Shown here: one piece after another, positions 35,093 to 43,406 of the stretch | Layout of the letters: each line of letters opens with the position of its first letter | Numbering within the stretch: the first letter of the stretch is position 1 | From: UBA8079 sp049601915 | GTDB lineage: Bacteria > Pseudomonadota > Alphaproteobacteria > UBA6615 | Direction: 5' to 3' | Length of the DNA: 64,000 bases | NCBI GenBank assembly: GCA_049601915.1 | Contig: JBMYRB010000001.1 | Location: forward strand, 310,001-374,000 | Program-made: the position numbers and the translations under genes | The notes under the pieces: model-generated | Seen by the model: only the letters and a program-made list of their open reading frames with translations | What the model was told of the DNA's origin: nothing | Databases searched by the model: none

Positions 35093-35532
35093 CCCTCGCT
35101 GATGTCGTCGTCGGGAATCTCCGCGCCGACCGCAGCAAGCGCGGCCTTGGCCACCACGAGGTCCTCTTCGCCGGTGCCCGAGCCGCAGCCGATCCCGCCG
35201 ACGCAGTAACCGTCGATGATGATCGGCACCCCACCTTTGAGCGGCAGCACCTTGCCTTGCGTCGAGACCGACAGGCCCATTCCGATATTGTAGTCGATGG
35301 CGTGGGTCGGCATCCGGTGGCTCGCCGCCGTCATCGCCTTGGCGCTGGCGGAGTCCTGCGCCAGCACCCGTGCACCGTCCATCAGCAGGTAGCCAACAAT
35401 TCGCGCACCGTCATTGGCCACCGCGATACCCATGGGCACACCCATTTCATCCGCCTTTGCGACAGCGGCATCAATAAGTGCACGGATGCCATCATGGGTA
35501 AGCTTGCGGGACGGGATCGTGTGGTCGGTCAT
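35089..35532 (-). CDS. GlcG/HbpS family heme-binding-like protein
   Basis: A 147-residue DUF336/HbpS domain protein: LTHDGIRALIDAAVAKADEMG, MGIAVANDGARIVGYLLMDGA, SAKAMTAASHRMPTH, VLPLKGGVPIIIDGYCVGGIGCGSGTGEED. GlcG/HbpS proteins form octamers; some bind heme or corrinoids and others are encoded near glycolate or propanediol operons. It is monocistronic here. The stops of this gene and the MFS gene share CTAA. Confidence 0.88.
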   Translation of the reverse strand: MTDHTIPSRKLTHDGIRALIDAAVAKADEMGVPMGIAVANDGARIVGYLLMDGARVLAQDSASAKAMTAASHRMPTHAIDYNIGMGLSVSTQGKVLPLKGGVPIIIDGYCVGGIGCGSGTGEEDLVVAKAALAAVGAEIPDDDISEG

Positions 35533-35624
35533 GTTGGGCTCCGGGTGTGAGAGTTCCCGGCAATGTTATCGCGGGCGGCCCCGTCTCTGCTATGATGCTG
35601 GTGAATACAACAAGGAATAAAACC

Positions 35625-36248
35625 ATGTCCGATCCTGTCGTTTTAGAGGTCTTTGCCGACTACGTTTGACCCTGGTGCTACCTCAGCACCGTGCGTGTTG
35701 AAAAACTCCGCCAAACCTACGACGTCGACATCCAGACCGTTCACTTCCCGCTACACCCCGACACGCCGCTTGACGGCCAGTCGCTGGAACAACTCTTCGC
35801 CGGTCGCGATGTCGATCTCGATGCCATGTATGAGGGCATGAAGGCGCGGATGGACGAGGAAGGCCTGCCCTACGGCAAGCGCACCCACACCTACAACAGC
35901 CGGCTGGCCCAGGAACTCGGCAAGTGGTCCGACACCCAGCCGGGCGGCGATGCGATCCACATGAAGCTCTACGAGGCCTATTTCGTCGACGCCAAGAATA
36001 TCGGCTATGTCGACCTGCTGGTGGAGATCGCGGAGGGGGTCGGGCTCGATGGTGCGGCCGCGCGCGAGGTGCTGGAGAAACGCACCTTCGAGGCGGCCAT
36101 CGACGCCGACTGGGAGAAATCCCGCCTGTATGGCGTCACCGGCGTGCCGACCTACGTGGCCGACGCCAAGGGCGTCGTCGGCGCCCAGCCCTATGAGGTG
36201 CTGGAGCAGCTGATGGACGCAGCGGGGGCGCAGAAGAAGGGCGGCTGA
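35625..36248 (+). CDS. DsbA/FrnE-family oxidoreductase with UGA at the active-site cysteine (probable selenoprotein)
   Basis: From the ATG at 35625 (AAGGA 8-9 bases upstream) the frame reads MSDPVVLEVFADYV, then TGA at 35667-35669, then PWCYLSTVRVEKLRQTY and on to TGA at 36246-36248: 207 residues if the first TGA is decoded. Homologues of the FrnE/2-hydroxychromene-2-carboxylate-isomerase-like DsbA family have CPWC here, so UGA replaces exactly the nucleophilic Cys, giving U-P-W-C. The thioredoxin fold is complete, with the cis-Pro loop GVTGVPTYVADAKGV and C-terminal helix. Ribosome-binding site, pre-UGA homology and intact downstream frame favour selenocysteine over a pseudogene. A TGC-to-TGA mutation or sequence error remains possible, and no sel gene is in the window. 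Confidence 0.8.
35670..35711 (+). promoter_or_regulatory. Candidate bacterial SECIS region downstream of the UGA
   Basis: Two small hairpins follow the UGA. GGTGC/GCACC with a 7-base loop spans 35674-35690, with its loop 9 bases after the UGA. A weaker GCG-T-GTT/AAC-TC-CGC stem with a GAAA loop spans 35693-35711, its loop starting 30 bases after the UGA and with a G. The second has the spacing expected for SelB recognition but few base pairs; the first is stronger but close. This is suggestive only. Confidence 0.3.
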
Positions 36249-36267
36249 GCCGCCCGGTTTCCGTTCC

Positions 36268-36921
36268 CTACTTAATGTCCTCGGGGAAGTCCGGCTGGGC
36301 CTGGGGACGGGCGTCGAAGAAGGCCGGGTTCTCCATGCAGGTCTTGAAGATACGCACGCAGTTCGGATAGTCGTCGAGCGGGATCTTGAACAGGGTCGCC
36401 GCGCCGACCTGGGGCACCAGGCACAGGTCGGCCAAGGTCACCTGGTCGCCTTCGCAATAGGTGCCCGACGTGCCGTCCTCGACCAGATGCTTCTCGATCG
36501 CGGCGAGGCCGAGCTTCGTCCAGTTGCCGATCCACGCGCCGAGTTCTTCCTCGCTATGGCCCCAATCCTGGGTGATGTATTTGCGGATCCGCGGCACCAC
36601 CAGCGGGTGCATGTCCGCCACCAGGATCATGCAGAGCGACCGCACCCGCGCACGCGCCATGGCGTCGGTCGGCATCAGGGCCGGCTCGGGATAGGTCTCG
36701 TCGAGATATTCAAGGATCGCCATCGACTGGGTCAGCGTGTCCCCGTCATCGGTCACCAGCGCCGGGACCACGCCCTGGGGATTGATCTTGAGATATTCCG
36801 GGTCGAACTGCTCGCCCTTGATCAGGTCGGTCGAGACGACCTCGAAGGGCTGGCCCTTGAGGTTGAGCGCGATGCGGACGCGAAACGCGGCGAGCGAGCG
36901 CCAGTAGCCGAATAATTTCAT
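36268..36921 (-). CDS. Glutathione S-transferase, maleylacetoacetate isomerase-like
   Basis: A 217-residue zeta-class-like GST. The N-terminal domain reads LFGYWRSLAAFRVRIALNLKG (zeta GSTs have SSxxxRVRIAL here), INPQGVVPALV and LTQSMAILEYLDETYPEP. The C-terminal helical domain has the Asp-containing N-capping motif in DQVTLADLCLVPQV. The expected reaction is glutathione-dependent cis-trans isomerisation of maleylacetoacetate-type compounds. No homogentisate genes are nearby and the first active-site Ser is replaced by Leu context, so the specific isomerase name is tentative. Confidence 0.85.
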   Translation of the reverse strand: MKLFGYWRSLAAFRVRIALNLKGQPFEVVSTDLIKGEQFDPEYLKINPQGVVPALVTDDGDTLTQSMAILEYLDETYPEPALMPTDAMARARVRSLCMILVADMHPLVVPRIRKYITQDWGHSEEELGAWIGNWTKLGLAAIEKHLVEDGTSGTYCEGDQVTLADLCLVPQVGAATLFKIPLDDYPNCVRIFKTCMENPAFFDARPQAQPDFPEDIK

Positions 36922-36999
36922 GACATCTCCCCGGGGGACGTTGATTGCTGGTTGGCCGCAGTGGGCCTGTACAAAGGTCGGCCTGTCAAGCGGTGACCG

Positions 37000-38697
37000 T
37001 CAGGCCGTAACCGCAAGGCCACGCCGGTTTCGGAACAGCCAGGCCGGGGCCGCCGCCGCCAACCCGAAGGCGATGAGCGGCAGGATCATCTGCAGCAGCG
37101 CGTAGGCGCCGATAGCGCGCCTGTCCGCGCCCGACGCCAGGGACACCGCCTCCGTGGTTAGCGTGTCGAGCCGACCGGCGCCGGCGAAGAGCGTCGGCAG
37201 GTACTGGCCCATGGACACGGTGAACCCGACGGCGGTCGCCACGAGAATGGGCCGCAGCAACATCGGCAGCTTGACCCGGCAGAACACGCGCAGCGGCGAC
37301 GCGCCGAGACACAAGGCCGCCCGCGCATAGCGCACGTCCCAGGTCCGGTAGGGATCGGCGAGGGACAGAAAAACATACGGCAGGACGAACACCAGATGGG
37401 CCCAGGCGACCGCGATCCAGGCGCCGTCGAGATCACTCATCACCAGTAAGATCTGCGTGCCGAACAGAAACGCGATCTGGGGCACCAGCAATGGTACATA
37501 CAGAAGCCATAGCGCCCGGTTCGTGGCCCGTTTGCCGAACCGTGCTTCATTCTCCAGACAACCCACCGTTAGCACCAGTCCCACCAGCGCCGCGGCGATC
37601 CCGATGGTTGCGGTGTTCAAAGTCGCATTCGCCAACCGGTCGGCGTTGGCCGTCCAGGCATTGAGGGAAAGCGTCGACGGCAGCGGGTCGGGGAACCGCC
37701 AGCGCCCGGCGATCGACCACAACGCCATGCTCGCCAGCCCGAGGAATGCGGCCATGAAACTCGCCGTCAGCGCCGTCGCCGCCGCGATACGCAGTGGGAA
37801 ATCGCGACGTCCGCGGCTGCCGGCACGGATCCAGACGCGGCCGAGACAGGCCACAACGCGCTCGCCGAACCACCAGACAAGAATCGCCGCGACCACCAGG
37901 CCGAGCTGCACCAGCGCGCCGGCAGACGCCACGAAGCGCAAGGCCAGATCGGGATCGTTGAACCAGCGCACCAGCTGCACGGCCAGCGGCGGCGGGGTCG
38001 AGGGGGCGAGCACCACCGAGACATCCACCACCGAGGAGGCAAACGCCAGGACGGCGAAGACCGGCAGGCGAATTTGCCGGTAGACCAGCGGGAACACCGC
38101 CTTCAGCCAGGCCGCCGTGGTGCCGTATCCAAGGGTGCGCGCCATGGTGCGCACCCGTGCTGCATCCACTTGCCCGATTGCCGCCAGAGTCATCAGGAAC
38201 AGGAACGGGATTTCCTTGACCACCAGCCCCGCGATCAGTGCCAGCCCGTCCGGGTCCTGCACGATGATCAGGTCCGGCGGCCGGTCATAGCCGGTCAGCC
38301 AGGGCGAGGTCAGGCGGAAAATCCATCCCGACGGGGCCAGCAGGAAAGCGAGGCCGAATGCGACGGTCACATGGGGTACGGACAAGAGCGGCGAGAGCAG
38401 CTTCTGGACCCGCGCGAAGGAGCGGGTGCCGTGCCAGCCAGCGACGAACAGGATGACCACGGCAAACGATACGACCGTCACGGCCAGCCCGGTCACGAAG
38501 GACAACCGGATCGATTCCGCCACCCCGGGTGCGGCAAACAGGGCCCGCCACGGCTCCAGGCTGGACGTCGCGCGGCCCAGGGCCGGCAGATAACCGAAAG
38601 CGGGAAACAGCGTCCCGAGCAACCCGGCGACGACCGGCCCGAGCAGCAGCAGCAGGGTCACCACGGGCACCCAGCGCAAGGGCGAGGACACCCCCAT
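37000..38697 (-). CDS. ABC transporter permease, fused double permease (YnjC-like)
   Basis: A 565-residue integral membrane protein with about 12 predicted helices in two homologous permease halves. Each half carries an EAA-like loop: DAARVRTMARTLGYGTTAAW and YARAALCLGASPLRVFCRV. This duplicated architecture and the order after a periplasmic binding protein match E. coli YnjB-YnjC. The start at 38697 is 5 bases after the binding-protein stop with GGGAAG upstream. An ATPase (YnjD equivalent) would be expected next, but the transcript instead meets a 78-base gap and an unrelated GST gene. Confidence 0.9.
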   Translation of the reverse strand: MGVSSPLRWVPVVTLLLLLGPVVAGLLGTLFPAFGYLPALGRATSSLEPWRALFAAPGVAESIRLSFVTGLAVTVVSFAVVILFVAGWHGTRSFARVQKLLSPLLSVPHVTVAFGLAFLLAPSGWIFRLTSPWLTGYDRPPDLIIVQDPDGLALIAGLVVKEIPFLFLMTLAAIGQVDAARVRTMARTLGYGTTAAWLKAVFPLVYRQIRLPVFAVLAFASSVVDVSVVLAPSTPPPLAVQLVRWFNDPDLALRFVASAGALVQLGLVVAAILVWWFGERVVACLGRVWIRAGSRGRRDFPLRIAAATALTASFMAAFLGLASMALWSIAGRWRFPDPLPSTLSLNAWTANADRLANATLNTATIGIAAALVGLVLTVGCLENEARFGKRATNRALWLLYVPLLVPQIAFLFGTQILLVMSDLDGAWIAVAWAHLVFVLPYVFLSLADPYRTWDVRYARAALCLGASPLRVFCRVKLPMLLRPILVATAVGFTVSMGQYLPTLFAGAGRLDTLTTEAVSLASGADRRAIGAYALLQMILPLIAFGLAAAAPAWLFRNRRGLAVTA

Positions 38698-38702
38698 CGC
38701 GG

Positions 38703-39905
38703 CTACTTCCCGCTGGCGTAGCGCTTCGCCCACTCGGCCTCGAGCGCGGCGACCCAGGACGGGTGCGGCTCCAGCTGGGTGATGCCGAGCTCGCCGGGCG
38801 ACAGGGTCGCGACGCCGAGATCGAGGCTCTGGAACGCCGCCTTGGAGTCCTCCGGCAGCCGGTTCACATCGAGCACCGTGAAGCTGCCCCAGACTTCCGG
38901 GTTCTGTTTATGGGCCTGGGCTTCGGGCGACATCAGGAAGTTGGCCATTACCATCGCCCCTTCCCGGGCGTTGGCGTTGAAGGGAATGGCGACGAAATTG
39001 GTGTTGCCGATGGTCCCGTTGTTGAGCACGAAGGTGCGCACCGTGTCGGGCAGTTTGCCCTGGGCGATCAGGCCCGACGCCTCGGCCGGCTCGAATGACA
39101 GCGCGATCGAGATTTCGCCATCGTCGAGGAGGCGCATCAGGGCCGGGCCGTTCTGCGGGTAGACCTCGCCGCGCCGCCACATCAGCGGATGCAGCGCATC
39201 GAGATAGGCCCACAGCGGCGCCGTGTTCTCGGCAACGTCCGCAGCCGGCGCCTGGAGCGCAGACGGACTGACGACGAGCTCGATAAGCGCCTGCTTCAGG
39301 AAGGTGGTGCCGAGAAAGTTCGGCGGCTGGGGATAGGTGAAACGACCAGGGTTGTTTTTCGCCCATTCCAGCAGCCCCAGGATGGAGTCCGGCGGCGTTT
39401 CGACATGTGCAGTGTCATGCATGAACACGAACTGGGCCATGCCCCAGGGTGCCTCAAGATTGTCCACCGGCACCGTGAAGTCCACGGTCGTGGTCTTCTT
39501 GTTCACCGTGTCGACGAAGCGGTAATTCGGCGCACGTTCCGTCCACGGGCCGAACAGCAGATCGTTCCGCTTCATCGCCGCAAAATTCTCGCCGTTGATC
39601 CAGATGAGATCGACCGAACCGCCGTCCAGTCGGCCCGCGGCCTTTTCCGCCACGACCCGGGCCACCGCTTCAGCCGTATCGGCTAGCTTCACATGCTGCA
39701 CCGTCACGCCGCAGCGGGCCTGCACCTGGTCGCCCGCCCAGGCGATGTAGGCGTTGATGCGTTCATCACCGCCCCAGGCATTCCAGAAGACAAGCTGTCC
39801 GCGCGCCTTGTCGACCACCTCATCCCAGCTCTGGGCCAACGCCGGGCTTGTGGCGAACGGCGCAAGCGCCAGGAAACCGGCCAATGCCGCTGTCAGGATA
39901 CGCAT
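38703..39905 (-). CDS. ABC transporter substrate-binding protein (YnjB-like)
   Basis: A 400-residue periplasmic binding protein. The signal peptide ends LAPFATSPALAQS; FWNAWGGDERINAYIAWA, DLIWINGENFAAMKRNDLLFGPW and WGMAQFVFMHDTAHV match the YnjB group of extracellular solute-binding proteins. The ligand of YnjB is not established. AGAGGA sits 6 bases before the ATG. It follows the kinase gene at 22 bases and precedes the permease at 5 bases. Confidence 0.9.
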   Translation of the reverse strand: MRILTAALAGFLALAPFATSPALAQSWDEVVDKARGQLVFWNAWGGDERINAYIAWAGDQVQARCGVTVQHVKLADTAEAVARVVAEKAAGRLDGGSVDLIWINGENFAAMKRNDLLFGPWTERAPNYRFVDTVNKKTTTVDFTVPVDNLEAPWGMAQFVFMHDTAHVETPPDSILGLLEWAKNNPGRFTYPQPPNFLGTTFLKQALIELVVSPSALQAPAADVAENTAPLWAYLDALHPLMWRRGEVYPQNGPALMRLLDDGEISIALSFEPAEASGLIAQGKLPDTVRTFVLNNGTIGNTNFVAIPFNANAREGAMVMANFLMSPEAQAHKQNPEVWGSFTVLDVNRLPEDSKAAFQSLDLGVATLSPGELGITQLEPHPSWVAALEAEWAKRYASGK

Positions 39906-39927
39906 CTGTGGTCCTCTTTCATGTTGG

Positions 39928-40992
39928 TTAGACCGCAACGGCGGCCGGTGTCGTTGGCGCCCAGTCGGCGCGAACACGCGTGATGGTGTCGGGATCGAGG
40001 TAATCGGCGACGCGGCCGGCCACATGGGCGACGAGCGCATCTTCGCTGAGTTCGGCCGACCAGTTCTCGGTGGACTTATTTTCTTTCGGTTCGCTCGCCG
40101 CGGTCTCGCCTGACTCGACCCGCCATTTGGCACACCAGGTCACGGACCAGAGCCACATCATCCGGCGCAACGGCAGCAGCCAGGGCGCGGTCGCCGCCGC
40201 GAGATCACCGGGCACCGCATCGAGCCACGCCTGATGAAATGCGCTCACCTGGCCGCGATCCAGCACGGCGTGGCTGTCCACATCCCAAGTGGTCGAGGTG
40301 TAGAGGGTGGCGTGCGCCAGATCGAAGGCCGCCGCGCCATAGCGCGCCTTCTCCAGATCGACTAGGACCGCGCGGCCATCAGACGTCATCAGGTAGTTAC
40401 CCGGATGGGCGTCGAACGCGATGAGTGTCCGGGGCGGGCGGGCATCCCGCGCCAGGGTCGCGCCAGCCGCCTGCAGTTCCTCGCGAATCTGGGCTTCGGC
40501 ATCCGGGTGCAAATCCGCCGCCGCGACATAGGCCGCCTGGGTCATGATCTCCATGAACGTATCGGCCATCGGATCGACCGGGTCCTTCAGGGGCGCGCGT
40601 TCGTTGGCATCCGGCAACGGCAGCGCATGGATCGCGGCCAGGCATGCCGCCATCGCCGCCAAATCATTCGGCAACGACAATGCCCGGCCGTCGATCAGGT
40701 CGACGATCAGCGCGCCCATGGGAAACTGGTCATCCGGCGTCAGTTTTTCACGCAGGTTCGGCACATGCCCGCTGGCCGACGCACGTGCGAAACAGGCGGC
40801 CTGATAGTCGAGATTCTCCGCCGCCGCGAGGCCGAGCTGGCTCTGCTTGGGCACCCGCGCGAGTGTACCCGTGTCGCCGATCCGGACATGGTCATGGGCG
40901 AGGCCCGTATCCGGCAATGGGTGCAAATCCGTGACCGGCACGCCGAGGCGCGCAGCCAGCGCCGCGCACACGACTTCTATGCGGCTGCTCAT
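39928..40992 (-). CDS. Aminoglycoside/choline-type phosphotransferase family kinase
   Basis: A 354-residue APH-fold protein. The catalytic loop is LIAFDAHPGNYLM (Asp and Asn of the HxDxxxxN-type motif, with the first His replaced) and the metal-binding DxE is in LVDLEKARYGAAAFDLAHATL. Such enzymes phosphorylate small hydroxylated or amino compounds. Its ATG overlaps the radical-SAM stop (ATGA) and the binding-protein gene follows at 22 bases, so kinase and transporter may handle one ligand, by inference. A Ser/Glu/Lys-rich segment near 300 is unusual. Confidence 0.85.
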   Translation of the reverse strand: MSSRIEVVCAALAARLGVPVTDLHPLPDTGLAHDHVRIGDTGTLARVPKQSQLGLAAAENLDYQAACFARASASGHVPNLREKLTPDDQFPMGALIVDLIDGRALSLPNDLAAMAACLAAIHALPLPDANERAPLKDPVDPMADTFMEIMTQAAYVAAADLHPDAEAQIREELQAAGATLARDARPPRTLIAFDAHPGNYLMTSDGRAVLVDLEKARYGAAAFDLAHATLYTSTTWDVDSHAVLDRGQVSAFHQAWLDAVPGDLAAATAPWLLPLRRMMWLWSVTWCAKWRVESGETAASEPKENKSTENWSAELSEDALVAHVAGRVADYLDPDTITRVRADWAPTTPAAVAV

Positions 40993-42029
40993 GCGGCCGT
41001 CCGCCGGCTCAGGCGCGCCTGGCGCAGCCCCTCGATGAGCGGGCCCAGCACCTGCTCGTGGAACCGGTCGCAGCCGATACAAAGATTGCGGTAGGTCTCG
41101 CCCGAAGGCGTCCTGGTTTCGCTGTTCTGCCGGAACGTATCTTCGTCCCAGCCAAAGGCCAGGCCCATGCGTTCGGGCGCGCCGTCGTTCAGCGCCTCGA
41201 ACGCCGGATGGCCGACGAGGCTGTCCAGAATCTCCGTGAGCGGCTCCTCGGTCAGGTTGCCGAGCGGCGCCTTGGTCTTGAGGCAGCAGGGATAGACGTT
41301 GCCGTTGGGCTCGATCGAGACCTCGGAGCCGAGCTTTACGTGGTTCATGAAATTGAGCCCGCCCGACCAGCGGTTGCAGAAATTATCGTCGAGGGTGGCG
41401 CCGGAAAGCTCATTGTCCCAGGCCCGCCCGCGCGGCCAGATCGGCCCGATCCACTCTTCCGGGTTCGCCCCCATGAAGGAATAGACCGGCGGCTCGGTGC
41501 CCCGCCCGTCGGTGCCGTCATGGCGCCGACCCGTCGGTAACAAGCCTGCCGCCTCAACCAGGCCCGTCAGATGTTCCATCAGGGGCACGCGCTTGTCGCC
41601 TTCATGGCCGACGTGGAAGTCGTCCATGCCCGTGATCGAGAGTTGCCACATGCCGTGGGCCAGCAGCTCGTCGAGAATTTCCGCGGTCACCAGGTCGCCC
41701 GTCGTCTGCACCACCACCCGCACCCCGCCCGCGTCGGCGTATTTGTCACGCAGCATGTCCATCACCGGATAGAGCACCGGCTCGCGAATCTCGTCGAGCA
41801 GCACCTCGCCCCCCGACAGGATGACACGCCCGGGCTTCTCGGGGCCGCCGTCGCTCTCGCGATAGGTCATGCGATCGGGCAGATTGGCCACGATCCGCGC
41901 ATGATTCTCTACCGCCTCATTAACCACGGCGTCGCGTTCGTCGCGCACATAGGGGCGAAAGCGCGTGTCGTAGCAATGCGCACAGCGCCGGTGACAGAGC
42001 CACGAGATGACGTAGTAGATCGATTCCAT
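40989..42029 (-). CDS. Radical SAM protein with SPASM-like domain
   Basis: A 346-residue radical SAM enzyme. The [4Fe-4S] motif C-x3-C-x2-C is CHRRCAHC (Cys12, 16, 19), followed by VILSGGEVLLDE, an SAM-binding GGE motif. The C-terminal part has Cys-rich sites (NVYPCCLKTK and LCIGCDRFHEQ), an auxiliary-cluster or SPASM-like arrangement near a conserved peptide-like GNLTEEPLTEILDS. Members modify peptides or small molecules by radical chemistry. It is upstream of, and overlaps, the kinase gene; no precursor peptide gene was found. It is not recognisably ArsS. Confidence 0.88.
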   Translation of the reverse strand: MESIYYVISWLCHRRCAHCYDTRFRPYVRDERDAVVNEAVENHARIVANLPDRMTYRESDGGPEKPGRVILSGGEVLLDEIREPVLYPVMDMLRDKYADAGGVRVVVQTTGDLVTAEILDELLAHGMWQLSITGMDDFHVGHEGDKRVPLMEHLTGLVEAAGLLPTGRRHDGTDGRGTEPPVYSFMGANPEEWIGPIWPRGRAWDNELSGATLDDNFCNRWSGGLNFMNHVKLGSEVSIEPNGNVYPCCLKTKAPLGNLTEEPLTEILDSLVGHPAFEALNDGAPERMGLAFGWDEDTFRQNSETRTPSGETYRNLCIGCDRFHEQVLGPLIEGLRQARLSRRTAA

Positions 42030-42111
42030 GCTTTCCCCGCTGGGACCGCGATTGTAGCGGTCACCATGTCATACGGAACAGTCCGGAAGTCACGTCACGG
42101 TTTGTTGACAA

Positions 42112-42723
42112 CTATTCCCGGCGGCGGCGCTGGCGCCACGCGGTCCAGGCCGCACCATCGTCCACATCATCGAGTTCGTCCAGCGTCGCCACACGGGCGT
42201 TTCCCGGCAGACCAGCCAGGGTATCGGCCAGGGCATATTCGGTGCTCCAGCGGACGTCACGAAACAATCCACGGGGTAAGGTCGGGCGGCGGCGCGCACC
42301 GACGAGCCAGTACCCGCCGTCGGCTGCCGGGCCGAACACATAATCACGGGCGCCCAGCGCAGCAAAACCATCTGCGATATGGCCACGGGTGACATCGGGG
42401 ATATCCGTTCCGACGACGATCACCGGGCCCGGCGGAAGAGTTCTCATCGGCCGGGCCATGCGCACCCCCAGATCACCCTTTCCTTGCGGGATCAACCTCA
42501 CGCCGGGCACAGCCGGCCACAGACCGGTGCGTGCCGCATCCACATCCGGCGTCACGGCCAGCCAGGTTTGCCAGCGGGGATCCGTGCCCAGCCGCCGTGT
42601 CAAATCGTGCAGGGTCTGGCGATAGAAGCCGAGCGCCGGGCCATCACCGATGTCCGCCGCGAGCCGCCGTTTGACTGCGCCACGCCGGGGCGCCCGGGCG
42701 AAAATGACAAGATGGGGCCTCAT
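42112..42723 (-). CDS. TIGR04282-type glycosyltransferase (DUF2064)
   Basis: A 203-residue GT-A-like protein: LVIFARAPRRGAVKRRLAADIG at the N-terminus, LIPQGKGDLGVRMARPMR, VIVVGTDIPDVT with the DxD-like Asp, and FGPAADGGYWLVGARR. The TIGR04282 family is annotated as an arsenosugar-biosynthesis-associated glycosyltransferase and usually sits beside TIGR04283, as here. It starts at 42723, overlapping the TIGR04283 stop by ATGA. No ArsM or ArsS gene is visible, so the arsenosugar role is unproven. Confidence 0.88.
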   Translation of the reverse strand: MRPHLVIFARAPRRGAVKRRLAADIGDGPALGFYRQTLHDLTRRLGTDPRWQTWLAVTPDVDAARTGLWPAVPGVRLIPQGKGDLGVRMARPMRTLPPGPVIVVGTDIPDVTRGHIADGFAALGARDYVFGPAADGGYWLVGARRRPTLPRGLFRDVRWSTEYALADTLAGLPGNARVATLDELDDVDDGAAWTAWRQRRRRE

Positions 42724-43406
42724 CGATAAATCCGGTCAATCATCCGGGCCGGCATGCCCATGAGATACAGGAACAGGCAGAACAGATTTCGCATCGGGCG
42801 CCGCCAGTAGCCGCCCTCGCGGTAGCGTTTGGCGGAGGTCAACGCCGCCGTTTCCAGGCTCATCAGACGGCTGCGACCCATCCGCCGGGCGAGATAAACA
42901 TCCTCCATCAAGGGTTGATCCGGATATCCGCCGAACGCCGTGTAGAGATCACGCGGGATCGCCAGGCCCTGATCGCCATACGGCAGGCCCAGCACCCGGC
43001 AGCGCCATGCCGCCATACGCTCAATCCGTCGCGCACCGGGCGTGTCATCGTCGAGCTGGAAACGAAAATAGGCGGCGCGGTGGCGCTCGTTGATCATAAA
43101 CGCCGCCAGTTCGACCGCCCAGCCCGCCTGTAAAACCGTGTCGGCATGCAGGAACAACAGCCAGTCGCCACGCACTTCCGCGGCCCCGGCCGCAAGCTGG
43201 GTGCCGCGGCCCCTCGGTGCCTCGATCACCCGCGCACCTTGAGATTCAGCGACCGCGACGGTGTTGTCGCCGGAGCCACCATCGACGACGAGGATATCGA
43301 GATCGAAGATCGCCCGCGCATGCTCGAGCGCCCCCAGCGCGCGCGCGAGGCTGGCCCCCGCGTTCAAAGCGGGGATGACGACACCGAGGCTCGTGTTAAC
43401 CGACAC
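42720..43406 (-). CDS. TIGR04283-type family 2 glycosyltransferase
   Basis: A 228-residue GT2 enzyme: LGVVIPALNAGASLARAL (nucleotide-binding start), LDILVVDGGSGDNTVAVAE (first Asp site), APRGRGTQLAAGA, LLFLHADTVLQ (HAD motif), then GDQGLAIPRDLYTAFGGYPDQPLMEDV. These are TIGR04283 signatures. Translation appears to begin at GTG 43406 inside the 3' end of the MFS gene (11-base overlap) with GAGAAG upstream. It forms a tight pair with TIGR04282. Confidence 0.87.
   Translation of the reverse strand: MSVNTSLGVVIPALNAGASLARALGALEHARAIFDLDILVVDGGSGDNTVAVAESQGARVIEAPRGRGTQLAAGAAEVRGDWLLFLHADTVLQAGWAVELAAFMINERHRAAYFRFQLDDDTPGARRIERMAAWRCRVLGLPYGDQGLAIPRDLYTAFGGYPDQPLMEDVYLARRMGRSRLMSLETAALTSAKRYREGGYWRRPMRNLFCLFLYLMGMPARMIDRIYR

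Noticed and set aside
35691..36248. DsbA-like gene starting at GTG 35691, after the UGA
   Set aside because: That start has no ribosome-binding site and would remove the first strand and active site; the upstream ATG with AAGGA and matching N-terminus argues for reading through the UGA.
42030..42111. Promoter or riboswitch upstream of the radical SAM gene
   Set aside because: A TACAAT and a GTTGACAAC palindrome are present but no -35 at proper spacing and no known riboswitch core.
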